Below are positions 6,909 to 13,942 of a stretch of DNA of 13,942 bases, in pieces. The notes under the pieces were generated by a model, which was not told the DNA's origin, did not search any database, and worked only from the letters and a program-made list of their open reading frames with translations. Origin of the DNA: CAIOSQ01 sp044359885 (GTDB lineage Bacteria; Pseudomonadota; Alphaproteobacteria; CACIAM-22H2); NCBI GenBank assembly GCA_044359885.1, contig JBIKLI010000083.1, positions 1 through 13,942 on the forward strand, given 5' to 3'. The position numbers were made by a program, and so were the translations under genes. Each line of letters begins with the position of its first letter. The first letter of the stretch is position 1.

Positions 6909-7324
6909 GCATTCGACACTGGCTGATGAAATCCGAGCCCGACGTCTATCCGTGGTCGCGGCTGGTCGCGGAAGGCCGCGGGCATTGGGATGGGGTGCGC
7001 AACCATCAGGCCGCCGCCAATCTGCGCGCGATGACGCCGGGCGACCGGGCGTTTTTCTACCACTCCAACATCGGCAAGGAGATCGTGGGCGCGATGGAAA
7101 TCGTGCGCGCGTGGTACCCCGACCCGACCGACCCGACGGGAAGATGGGGCATGGTCGACGTCGTGCCCGTGGCGCCGGCGACGACGCCGCTGGGACTGGC
7201 CGCCATCAAGGCCGATCCCGCCCTGGCCGGGATGGCGCTGCTGCGCCAGTCGCGCCTGTCGGTGAGCCCGGTGGAACAGGCGGCATGGCGGCATATCTGC
7301 GGCCTGACGGGGATCGCGCCGTGA
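6905..7324 (+). CDS. EVE-domain protein
   Basis: A 139-residue single EVE domain (PUA-like fold). The family signature is clear: HWLMKSEPDVYPW (5-17), HWDGVRNHQAAANLRAM (27-43), GDRAFFYHSN (46-55) and IVGAMEIVRAWYPDPT. EVE and related YTH/ASCH domains form an aromatic cage, and some members bind modified DNA or RNA bases; stand-alone bacterial EVE proteins have no settled role. The ATG overlaps the gpsA stop by 4 bases and has GGGAGGA just upstream, so translation is probably coupled to gpsA. The gpsA-EVE pairing is, to my knowledge, common in alphaproteobacteria, so this copy is probably ancestral rather than imported. Confidence 0.93.
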   Translation: MSIRHWLMKSEPDVYPWSRLVAEGRGHWDGVRNHQAAANLRAMTPGDRAFFYHSNIGKEIVGAMEIVRAWYPDPTDPTGRWGMVDVVPVAPATTPLGLAAIKADPALAGMALLRQSRLSVSPVEQAAWRHICGLTGIAP

Positions 7325-7340
7325 TCGCAGCCCCGTGCCG

Positions 7341-8150
7341 ATGATCGCCTCCAGCCTGATGGTCCTGGCGGCCGCCTATGCCGGGATCGTCGCCTATCTG
7401 GCGGTGATGCAGCGCAGCTTCATCTACCGGCCGCCCGTCCCGCCACCGGCGCTCGACGGCCTCGCCGCCGCCGGCTACGCGCCGCTCGACAGGCCAGCGC
7501 AGGGCCAGCCGCTGTTCTGGTACGCAGCTCCCGGCGCCGCGGGGGCGCGCGTGGTCGTGTTCTTCCATGGCAACGCGACGACCATCGCCGAGTCCGCCGA
7601 CAAGGTGGCGCCGCTGCGCGCGGCAGGCCTGGGCGTGCTGCTGGTCGAATATCCGGGCTTCGGCCATGCCGCAGGCAGACCGACCGAAGCGACGCTGGTC
7701 GCCGCCGCGCTGGACGGGTTCGATGCGCTGGAAGCGACGGGGATCGATGGCGCGCGGATCGTGCTCTGGGGCGAGAGCCTGGGCACGGGCGTGGCGCTGC
7801 ATGTCGCCGCGGTGCGCCGCGTCGCCGGTATCGTCCTCGAAGCGCCGTTCACCTCGGTGGCGGGCCGCGCGCAGGAGATCTACTGGTGGACGCCGGCACG
7901 TTGGCTGGTCCGGGACCGCTTCGACAATCTGTCCCGGATCGGTGCCGCCGGTGCGCCGCTGCTGATCGCCCATGGCGAGCAGGACCGCGTCACCCCCGCT
8001 GCCCATGGCCGCCGGCTGCTTGCCGCGGCGCCGGAACCGAAGACCGGTTTCTTCGTCGCCCAGGCCGGGCATGTCGATCTTCCCGAACACGGCATGATCC
8101 ACGAGATCCTGCGCTTCATCGCCACCCTGCCGCGACCGGTCGCACCGTGA
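7341..8150 (+). CDS. Membrane-anchored alpha/beta hydrolase
   Basis: A 269-residue hydrolase of the ABHD13/Bem46-like serine hydrolase group. It starts with a hydrophobic segment (about residues 4-22) ending in QRSFIYRP, typical of a single N-terminal membrane anchor with the catalytic domain outside the membrane core. The catalytic set is visible: oxyanion-hole FFHGNAT (74-80), nucleophile elbow GESLGTG with Ser146, Asp215 in HGEQDRVTP and His244 in AGHVDLPEH. Natural substrate unknown; esterase or thioesterase activity is plausible. The ATG at 7341 is preferred to the GTG at 7335. It begins 16 bases after the EVE gene stop, and its stop overlaps the next start (GTGA at 8147-8150), so it is part of the gpsA transcription unit. 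Confidence 0.9.
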   Translation: MIASSLMVLAAAYAGIVAYLAVMQRSFIYRPPVPPPALDGLAAAGYAPLDRPAQGQPLFWYAAPGAAGARVVVFFHGNATTIAESADKVAPLRAAGLGVLLVEYPGFGHAAGRPTEATLVAAALDGFDALEATGIDGARIVLWGESLGTGVALHVAAVRRVAGIVLEAPFTSVAGRAQEIYWWTPARWLVRDRFDNLSRIGAAGAPLLIAHGEQDRVTPAAHGRRLLAAAPEPKTGFFVAQAGHVDLPEHGMIHEILRFIATLPRPVAP

Positions 8151-9169
8151 TCGTCGCGCCCGACACCCTCGCCCTTCTGCGCCGGGCCATGCTTCCGATG
8201 GACGGGTCCATCGCCGACCATGCCGAGCCGATTCTGGAAGCCGCCGGCGACGCCCTGGGCGACGCGCGGCGCGGCGCGTTCGCCTATGTCGACCTGACCG
8301 CGGGCTCCTGCCTGCTGCCGCTGGCCTTCGCCGCGGCGGGCGCGACGCGGATCGTGGTCAACGACATCGCCGCGCGCACGATCGTCGCCGCCCGCGCGCT
8401 CTTCGCCGGCGCCGCGATCGACCAGGCCATGCTCGATGCCGCCTGTGACGGCCGGCTTGGCCGCCGGCCGCACATCCCCAGCTTCCGCTTCGCCAGCGAC
8501 TATCTGACCGCGGAGATCTGCGCGCTCTTCGACCGTCTTTTCCACGTCGACCTGCCCGCGCCGCAGGCGGCGACGCTGCGCTATCTGGCGCTGCGCGACG
8601 CGATGGCCTTCGCCGATCCCGAGGATGGTTTCCGGATCCTGATGACCCATGACCCCGCGCAGCTGCGCGCGGATCGCGACGCCGACTGGAGCAGCTTCCT
8701 CGCCGCGCATCGCGACCGGCAGGAACGGCTCGCCGCCCTGCGGGCGACGCTGATCGAGACGCGGGCCGCGACCGGCGCGCCGGCGATCCGGATCCTCAAC
8801 GCCGACATGCGCGACGTCGCCGCAACGATCGACTATCGCGGCCCGTGCCTCGTCGCGGTCAATCCGCCGACCAACGGCGTCGACGAATACGCGATCGAGG
8901 ACCAGATCGTTCACAGCCTGATCGCCAACCGGCTGGTGCCGCTGGCGCGTTGCCACGAAACCGCCGAGCAGTTCTGGCGCGTGCGCGTGACGGCGGCGCT
9001 GGCGCCCTTGCCGGCGGGGACGTTCTTCCTGGTCTGGGGCGGCGACGGGGCGATGGATGCCGAAGCCTGCCAATCCGTCTGGCAGGCCTACGGAACGCGC
9101 GTCCACACGGCCGAGATCGATCTCGGCCGCGGCCGGCGGGCCGTCTGGGGGATCTTCCGGCGCCGCTGA
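8147..9169 (+). CDS. D12-layout SAM methyltransferase-like protein with NPPT motif
   Basis: A 340-residue protein that I read as a class I methyltransferase resembling D12 (Dam-like) DNA adenine methylases. The SAM-binding motif comes first (YVDLTAGSCLLPLAFAAAG, 48-66, then VVNDIA, 70-75), followed by a long mainly helical insertion (about 80-210). Then come ILNADMRD (216-223) and the catalytic-type motif AVNPPTNGVDEYAIED (237-252). D12 enzymes usually have DPPY; other N6-adenine enzymes have NPPY/F/W. The Thr in place of the aromatic residue casts doubt on base methylation, so the target is unknown. The GTG start is chosen for its 4-base overlap with the hydrolase stop; an ATG at 8189 is an alternative. 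No restriction enzyme gene is nearby. Confidence 0.72.
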   Translation: MIVAPDTLALLRRAMLPMDGSIADHAEPILEAAGDALGDARRGAFAYVDLTAGSCLLPLAFAAAGATRIVVNDIAARTIVAARALFAGAAIDQAMLDAACDGRLGRRPHIPSFRFASDYLTAEICALFDRLFHVDLPAPQAATLRYLALRDAMAFADPEDGFRILMTHDPAQLRADRDADWSSFLAAHRDRQERLAALRATLIETRAATGAPAIRILNADMRDVAATIDYRGPCLVAVNPPTNGVDEYAIEDQIVHSLIANRLVPLARCHETAEQFWRVRVTAALAPLPAGTFFLVWGGDGAMDAEACQSVWQAYGTRVHTAEIDLGRGRRAVWGIFRRR

Positions 9170-9305
9170 CAAGCGGGAGACATCCCGAGCAGCCATGCGT
9201 CCAGAGCATGGTCGCGGCGTTATTGCGCTGGATGACGCAGGGCGGCTTGTGTATCCCGCCGCGTGCGTTCCGGGCCTGCACCGCCCGGGTGGGGAGACGG
9301 GTCGG
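9170..9305 (+). other. Short intergenic gap upstream of kup
   Basis: This 136-base gap separates the methyltransferase-like gene from kup. It holds a small hairpin, CCATGC/GCATGG (9193-9198 with 9206-9211, 7-base loop), with no T-run after it, and a GGCGG/CCGCC pair near 9241-9260. GGGGAG about 9 bases before the ATG at 9306 is a credible Shine-Dalgarno and supports that start. No convincing promoter pair is visible, although kup probably has its own. Confidence 0.4.
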
Positions 9306-11207
9306 ATGGTTGAAACCGCAGCGCCGGGGGCTCGCACTCCGGTGCAGGACCGTACGCGCCGGCTGGTGCTGGCCGCGCTCGGGGTCGTGTTCGGCGATAT
9401 CGGCACGTCGCCGCTCTATGCGATACGGGAATGCTTCGTGCACGGCGGCGGGGCGCTGGCGGTCGAAACGACGGCGCTGTTCGGCGTCCTGTCGCTGATC
9501 TTCTGGGCGCAGATCCTGCTGATCTCGATCAAATACGCGCTGTTCGTGATGCGCGCCGACAATCAGGGCCAGGGCGGGATCCTGGCGCTGATGGCGCTCG
9601 CGCTGCATGGCCGCGACCAGGCCTGCCGGTCATCGGTGGCGATCACGATCCTGGCCGCGATCGGGGCGGCGCTGTTCTTCGGCGACGGCATGCTGACCCC
9701 GGCGATTTCCGTGCTGAGCGCGGTCGAAGGGCTGGAATTGCTGGCCCCCTGGCTCCATCCCGTTGTCGTGCCGGTCACGATCGTCGTGGTGATCCTGCTG
9801 TTCTCCGTCCAGAGCCGCGGCAGCGAACACGTCGGCCGGCTCTTCGGGCCGGTGATGGCGGTCTGGTTCGCCGTGCTCGCCGCGCTCGGCCTGTGGCAGG
9901 TCGCCGGCACCCCGGGGATCCTGCTGGCGCTCGATCCACGCCATGCGCTGCATTTCGTGACGGTGGCGCCCGGTGTCGCGTTCCTGACCCTGGGCGCGGT
10001 CTTCCTGGCCGTGACCGGTGCGGAGGCGCTCTATGCCGACATGGGGCATTTCGGCGCCCGGCCGATCCGCTACGCCTGGTTCCTGCTGGTCTTCCCGGCG
10101 CTCACGCTCAACTATCTCGGCCAGGGCGCGCTGCTGCTCGGCGACCCGGCCGCGATCCGCAACCCGTTCTACCTGATGGCGCCGGCGCCGCTGCTGGCGC
10201 CGCTGATCCTGCTCGCGACGCTCGCGACCGTCATCGCCTCGCAGGCGGTGATCTCCGGCGCCTTCTCCCTCGCCCGCCAGAGCGTCCAGCTGGGCTTCCT
10301 GCCCCGCCTGGAACTGCGCCACACCTCGGAGCACGAGATCGGTCAGATCTACGCGCCCTTCGTCAACTGGCTGCTGATGGGCGGCGTGATCGCGCTGGTG
10401 GTCGGGTTCCGCACGTCCTCGGCGCTGGCCTCGGCCTATGGCATCGCCGTGGCCGGCACGATGGCGATCGACGCGCTGCTGTTCTGGTTCGTGGTCCGGC
10501 GGGTCTGGCGATGGCGGACGCTGCCGGCAAGCGCGCTCATCGCGGTCTTCCTCGGCGTCGATCTGGCGTTCCTCGGGTCGAACGCGCTCAAGATCCTGGA
10601 CGGCGGCTGGTTTCCGCTGGCGATCGCGGCGGTAGTCGTGCTGCTGATGATGGCGTGGCGCGACGGGCGCCGGCTGCTCGCCTCCCAGCTCCACGCCGAC
10701 ATGCCGACGATCGAGTCCTTCGTCGCCCGGCTCGCGCCCCGCGGCGCGCAGCGTGTCCGCGGCACCGCGGTCTATCTGACAGGGCGGCCCGACCGTGTGC
10801 CCCAGGCGCTGCTGCACAACATGAAGCACAACCATGTCCTGCATGCGCGCGTCGTCCTGCTGGGGGTCAGGTTCCTCGACCGGCCCTTCGCCGGCGCCGG
10901 TACGCGGGCGACCTGCGTGCCGCTCGGCGAGGGTTTCCACCGCGTCGAACTGAGCTACGGCTTCAAGGAGACGCCGAACGTGCCGCGCGACCTCGCCCGG
11001 TTGGATGGCGCGGGCGGGGCTTTCGATCCGATGGAGACGTCCTATTTCCTCGGCCGCGAGAGGCTGGTCGCCGGACGGCAGGCCCGCATGGCGCGCTGGC
11101 GCCGCGGCCTGTTCATCGCGCTCCAGCACAACCAGCTGTCGGCGACGGAGTTCTTCGGCATCCCGCCGAACCGTGTCATCGAACTCGGAACGCAGATGGA
11201 ATTATGA
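9306..11207 (+). CDS. kup: Potassium uptake protein Kup
   Basis: Low-affinity K+ importer of the KUP/HAK/KT family, a K+/H+ symporter in the inner membrane. At 633 residues it matches the family length. Signature sequences are GVVFGDIGTSPLYA (26-39), the long hydrophobic SLIFWAQILLISIKYALFVM (63-82) ending before RADNQGQGG, and GDGMLTPAISVLSAVEG (126-142). About twelve hydrophobic segments run to near residue 455, followed by a soluble C-terminal domain containing YLTGRPDRVPQALLHNMKHN. The ATG at 9306 puts the GDIGTSPLYA motif at the usual distance and has a Shine-Dalgarno; longer upstream frames overlap the preceding gene and are rejected. The stop overlaps the next gene's start (ATGA at 11204-11207). 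Confidence 0.95.
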   Translation: MVETAAPGARTPVQDRTRRLVLAALGVVFGDIGTSPLYAIRECFVHGGGALAVETTALFGVLSLIFWAQILLISIKYALFVMRADNQGQGGILALMALALHGRDQACRSSVAITILAAIGAALFFGDGMLTPAISVLSAVEGLELLAPWLHPVVVPVTIVVVILLFSVQSRGSEHVGRLFGPVMAVWFAVLAALGLWQVAGTPGILLALDPRHALHFVTVAPGVAFLTLGAVFLAVTGAEALYADMGHFGARPIRYAWFLLVFPALTLNYLGQGALLLGDPAAIRNPFYLMAPAPLLAPLILLATLATVIASQAVISGAFSLARQSVQLGFLPRLELRHTSEHEIGQIYAPFVNWLLMGGVIALVVGFRTSSALASAYGIAVAGTMAIDALLFWFVVRRVWRWRTLPASALIAVFLGVDLAFLGSNALKILDGGWFPLAIAAVVVLLMMAWRDGRRLLASQLHADMPTIESFVARLAPRGAQRVRGTAVYLTGRPDRVPQALLHNMKHNHVLHARVVLLGVRFLDRPFAGAGTRATCVPLGEGFHRVELSYGFKETPNVPRDLARLDGAGGAFDPMETSYFLGRERLVAGRQARMARWRRGLFIALQHNQLSATEFFGIPPNRVIELGTQMEL

Positions 11208-12448
11208 CCGCCGCCACCCAAGCTCCTGCGATCGACCCGGCCCGCCTGCTTGGCCGGATCGACGAACTTGCCGCCATCGGTGCGACCGAGGGCGGGGGCT
11301 GCGCCCGGCTCGCGCTGACCGAGGAAGACCGGCGGGGTCGCGACCGGGTGACCGGATGGATGCGCGACCTGGGGCTCGAAGTGCGGATCGACGCGATCGG
11401 CAACATCTTCGGCCTGACCGAGGGCTGGCGCGAGCGCCGCCCGGTCCTGACCGGCTCGCATATCGACACGGTTCGCACCGGCGGCCGCTACGATGGGAAC
11501 TACGGCGTCATCGCCGGTCTCGAGGCGATCGCCGCGCTGCGCGCCGCAGGACGACGTCCGGCCCGGCCCCTGGGCGTCGGCGTCTTCACCAACGAGGAAG
11601 GCTCTCGCTTCCAGCCGGACATGATGGGCAGCCTGGTCCATGCCGGCGGTCTCGACCTGGCGGATGCCCATGCGGCGTGCGATCGCGACGGCGTGTCCGT
11701 CGGGACGGCGCTGCGGTCGATCGGGTATCTGGGCGACGATCCGCCAGGCTTCGTGACGCCGCACGCCTTCGTCGAACTGCATATCGAGCAGGGACCGGTC
11801 CTCGACGCCGAAGGCATCACGATCGGCGCGGTCGAGGATCTGCAGGGAATCTCCTGGCAGGAAGTCACGGTCGCCGGCCAGTCCAACCATGCGGGAACGA
11901 CGCCGATGCGACTGCGACGCGACGCGGGCTACGTCGCCGGCGCCGCGACCGCGTTCCTGCATGACCTTGCCGAGGACATGGGAGGCGCACAGGTCTGCAC
12001 CGTCGGACGCATCGATCTGCATCCCAACTACATCAACGTGATCCCGGCCCGCGCGACGTTCACCGCGGACCTGCGCAACACCGACGCGGCGAAGCTGCGC
12101 GAGGCGGAGGAGCGGTTCGCCGCATTTCTCGGCGCGATCGCCGCGCGCACAGGCACGTCGATCGAGAGCCGGCGCCTCGCCCGGTTCGAGCCCGTGGTCT
12201 TCGACCCGCGGCTCGTGGCGATGATCGCGGACGAGGCGAAGCGGATGGGGCTGGCCGCACGGCGCATGACCTCGGGCGCGGGCCATGACGCCCAGATGAT
12301 GGCGCGGATCTGTCCGTCGGCGATGATCTTCGTGCCCTCGGTGGCCGGCATCAGCCACAACCCGGCCGAGCATACGGCGCCCGCCGATCTGGTCGCGGGC
12401 GCCGCGCTGCTGCTGAAGGTGCTGACGGCGCTGGCCGACGAGGCCTGA
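11204..12448 (+). CDS. M20-type Zn amidohydrolase (carbamoylase/allantoate amidohydrolase group)
   Basis: A 414-residue metallo-hydrolase of the hydantoinase/carbamoylase subfamily of peptidase family M20. Members hydrolyse N-carbamoyl-L-amino acids, beta-ureidopropionate or allantoate, releasing ammonia and CO2 via two Zn or Mn ions. Likely metal ligands are His86 (GSHIDTV), Asp97 (YDGNYGV), Glu132 (FTNEEGSRF), His193 (ELHIEQGPVL) and His385 (ISHNPAE). Substrate-site motifs include SNHAGTTPM (227-235), NVIP (278-281) and GAGHDAQ (358-364). The specific substrate cannot be set from sequence alone, and no dihydropyrimidinase, hydantoinase or allantoinase gene is nearby. It overlaps kup by 4 bases, an odd functional pairing that at least implies co-translation. 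The length and start fit the family. Confidence 0.92.
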   Translation: MTAATQAPAIDPARLLGRIDELAAIGATEGGGCARLALTEEDRRGRDRVTGWMRDLGLEVRIDAIGNIFGLTEGWRERRPVLTGSHIDTVRTGGRYDGNYGVIAGLEAIAALRAAGRRPARPLGVGVFTNEEGSRFQPDMMGSLVHAGGLDLADAHAACDRDGVSVGTALRSIGYLGDDPPGFVTPHAFVELHIEQGPVLDAEGITIGAVEDLQGISWQEVTVAGQSNHAGTTPMRLRRDAGYVAGAATAFLHDLAEDMGGAQVCTVGRIDLHPNYINVIPARATFTADLRNTDAAKLREAEERFAAFLGAIAARTGTSIESRRLARFEPVVFDPRLVAMIADEAKRMGLAARRMTSGAGHDAQMMARICPSAMIFVPSVAGISHNPAEHTAPADLVAGAALLLKVLTALADEA

Positions 12449-12458
12449 GCGGCGCGCC

Positions 12459-13942
12459 TCACGCCCCGCCGAGATTGGTCTGGCTGCGGACCTGCTCGGG
12501 CGTGGTCTGCCCCTCGATCAGCGCCAGTTGCGACAGGATGCCGGCCGAACCCGCGCCGTCCGGATCGATCCAGATCTCGACCGACCCGGCGCTTGGCGTC
12601 TGAAGGAACTGGACGAAGGCGGAGCGGGCCGAAGCGCTCGCCTCGGCTCCGGCCAGGGACGACAGCAACGCCGACAGGTCGATGATGTCGCCGGTAGCGA
12701 GATCCTGGATCACGTCGGCGCCGGACAGGGCATCGCTGCCGAATGCGAAGACGTCGTTCCCGGCACCGCCGCGCAGCGTGTCGTTGCCCGCCCCCCCCTG
12801 CAACGTGTCGTCCCCGTCGTCGCCGAACAGCAGATCCTCGCCCGCACCGCCGATCAGCAGGTCGTTGCCGCCGCCGCCGGCCAGGCGGTTGCCGGAATCG
12901 TCGCCGGTCAGGCGGTCGTCGAACGCGCTGCCGATCAGGTTGTCGATGCCGATCAGGCTGTCGACATCGCCGCCGGCCGCGATGGTCGCCACGACCGTGT
13001 TGGCCTGGTCGAGCGCGATCGAAACCCCCACCGTCGCGTAGCCGTAATCGGCTGTGTCGCTGCCGGTGCCGCCGTCCAGGACGTCGTTCCCGGCCCCGCC
13101 CCGCAGCGTATCGTCGCCCCCGCCACCGCGCAGGACATTGGCCGCGCCGTCGCCGAAGAGCAGATCGTCGGCGGCGCCGCCGAGCAGGTTCTCGATGCCG
13201 ATCAGCGTATCGGTGTCGCCGGCGGCCAGGACGACCGTGACGGTCCCCTGGGCGTCCAGCGTGACCGCGACGCGCGACGACGCGCCGCCGGCGGAATAAT
13301 CGGCGGTGTCGGTCCCGATCCCGCCGTCCAGGATGTCGTCGCCGGCACCTCCCGCAAGCATGTCGTCGCCGGTTCCGCCGGAAAGCGCGTTCGCCAGATC
13401 GTTGCCGACGAAGACGTCGTTGCCCGTGCCGCCGGCGAGGTTCTCGATGCCGGTCAACTGGTCGACATCGCTGCCCGCGACGACCACGACATTGGCCGTC
13501 CCGGTCGCGGACAGCGTGACGGTCAGGGCCGCGTCCGTGTAGGCATAATCGGCCGTGTCGGAGTCCGCGCCGCCGTCGAGCGTATCGTTGCCGGCACCGC
13601 CGCGAAGCCTGTCGTTGCCGGCGCCGCCGGACAGGATGTTGGCCGCCGCATCGCCGGTCAGGACGTCGCCCAGCCCGCCGCCGACGATGTTCTCGATCCC
13701 GATCAGCGCGTCCGTGTCGTTCGCGCCGGCCACCGCCACGACCGTGCCGGAGGCGTTGAGCGTCACCGTCAGCGCGGCTGCCGTGACATAGGCATAATCA
13801 GCCGTGTCGATGCCGTCGCCACCGGTCAGCGTGTCGTTGCCGGCCCCGCCCTGCAGGCTGTCGTCGTTGGCACCGCCATCGAGCGCATCGTCGCCGGCAC
13901 CGCCGTCGAGGCGGTCGCCGTCGGCATCGCCGAACAGCGTGT
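12459..13942 (-). CDS. RTX-like Ca2+-binding protein, type I secreted (N-terminus outside window)
   Basis: The frame is open to the right edge, so only the last 493 residues are present; internal Met codons are not starts. The protein consists of RTX glycine/aspartate nonapeptide runs (GGAGNDTLDGG, GDDTLRGGAGND) that form Ca2+-binding beta-rolls. They alternate with a beta-rich stretch containing DTADYxY, a TVTL-like strand and a D-LIGIENL turn. The last ~110 residues are non-repetitive (FAFGSDALSGADVIQDLATG, later FVQFLQTPSAGSVEIWIDPD and LALIEG). They match the C-terminal secretion-target region seen in T1SS-exported RTX proteins. It should be exported in one step through an ABC/MFP/TolC-type channel and fold on external Ca2+. 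Its function (adhesin, enzyme carrier or surface layer) is probably encoded in the missing part. It converges on the amidohydrolase gene with a 10-base gap. Confidence 0.9.
   Translation of the reverse strand, partial: TLFGDADGDRLDGGAGDDALDGGANDDSLQGGAGNDTLTGGDGIDTADYAYVTAAALTVTLNASGTVVAVAGANDTDALIGIENIVGGGLGDVLTGDAAANILSGGAGNDRLRGGAGNDTLDGGADSDTADYAYTDAALTVTLSATGTANVVVVAGSDVDQLTGIENLAGGTGNDVFVGNDLANALSGGTGDDMLAGGAGDDILDGGIGTDTADYSAGGASSRVAVTLDAQGTVTVVLAAGDTDTLIGIENLLGGAADDLLFGDGAANVLRGGGGDDTLRGGAGNDVLDGGTGSDTADYGYATVGVSIALDQANTVVATIAAGGDVDSLIGIDNLIGSAFDDRLTGDDSGNRLAGGGGNDLLIGGAGEDLLFGDDGDDTLQGGAGNDTLRGGAGNDVFAFGSDALSGADVIQDLATGDIIDLSALLSSLAGAEASASARSAFVQFLQTPSAGSVEIWIDPDGAGSAGILSQLALIEGQTTPEQVRSQTNLGGA
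12801..13799 (-). repeat. Four tandem RTX/beta units of about 83 residues
   Basis: Using the GATTAT/GATTAC codon pair of DTADY as anchor, units begin at minus-strand positions 13799, 13550, 13301 and 13049, with spacings of 249, 249 and 252 bases. Each unit carries one beta-rich segment followed by two to four RTX nonapeptides. The last unit runs into extra nonapeptides and then the secretion domain. Units are clearly similar in protein but diverged at the DNA level, so this is not a recent perfect duplication. More units may lie beyond the right edge. Confidence 0.85.

Noticed and set aside
12446..12461. Small inverted repeat TGAG/CTCA around GGCGCGCC between the two convergent stop codons, as a shared terminator
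   Set aside because: The stem is only 4 bp before mismatches and neither side has a T-run.
12682..13791. Several plus-strand open frames antisense to the RTX gene
   Set aside because: They are Ser/Pro/Arg repeats produced by reading the RTX repeat DNA on the wrong strand.
12801..13942. Possible CRISPR array or other DNA-level repeat
   Set aside because: The periodicity follows the RTX protein repeat in frame (249-252 bases), with no short conserved repeats separated by unique spacers.

Overview
The window is GC-rich DNA, with hand-counted stretches of housekeeping genes above 70% G+C. Genes are tightly packed, with ATGA/GTGA stop-start overlaps. The gene set suggests an alphaproteobacterium, possibly Sphingomonadales or Rhodospirillales; the order is a guess. 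The clearest indicators are HutF, Kup, a TsaD/GpsA/EVE neighbourhood typical of alphaproteobacteria, and a type I-secreted RTX-like protein.

Layout. (1) At 3-2694 (+) are a 5'-truncated hutF (histidine breakdown), a small DHCW-type cupin and tsaD (tRNA t6A synthesis), separated by only 4 and 3 bases, so they are probably co-transcribed. (2) At about 2695-5800 is a segment of opposite polarity. It holds 470 bases without a recognisable gene, a lower-GC gene joining an OmpA-like domain to an Amidase_6 cysteine-amidase domain, two head-to-head transposase remnants (IS66 TnpC on -, IS1182-like on +), and an atypical SDR/epimerase gene. It sits between tsaD and gpsA, which are commonly adjacent in alphaproteobacteria, so all or part of it looks inserted. 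(3) At 5907-9169 (+) is a run of gpsA, an EVE-domain protein, a membrane-anchored alpha/beta hydrolase and a methyltransferase-like protein with the D12 DNA-adenine-methylase layout but an NPPT motif. (4) At 9306-12448 (+) are kup (potassium uptake) and an M20-type Zn amidohydrolase of the N-carbamoyl-amino-acid hydrolase/allantoate amidohydrolase group, overlapping by 4 bases. (5) At 12459 to the right edge (-) is the C-terminal part of an RTX-like protein. It has four ~83-residue tandem units and a type I secretion C-terminus, and converges on the amidohydrolase gene with a 10-base gap.

Most of the window is housekeeping and catabolic. The best candidate for something unusual is the IS-scarred island in region 2. 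A leaderless OmpA-like/Amidase_6 protein is read in frame out of a decayed IS66 transposase, with a good -10 box and a Shine-Dalgarno right at the junction. A second, weaker lead is the EVE / hydrolase / orphan methyltransferase run.
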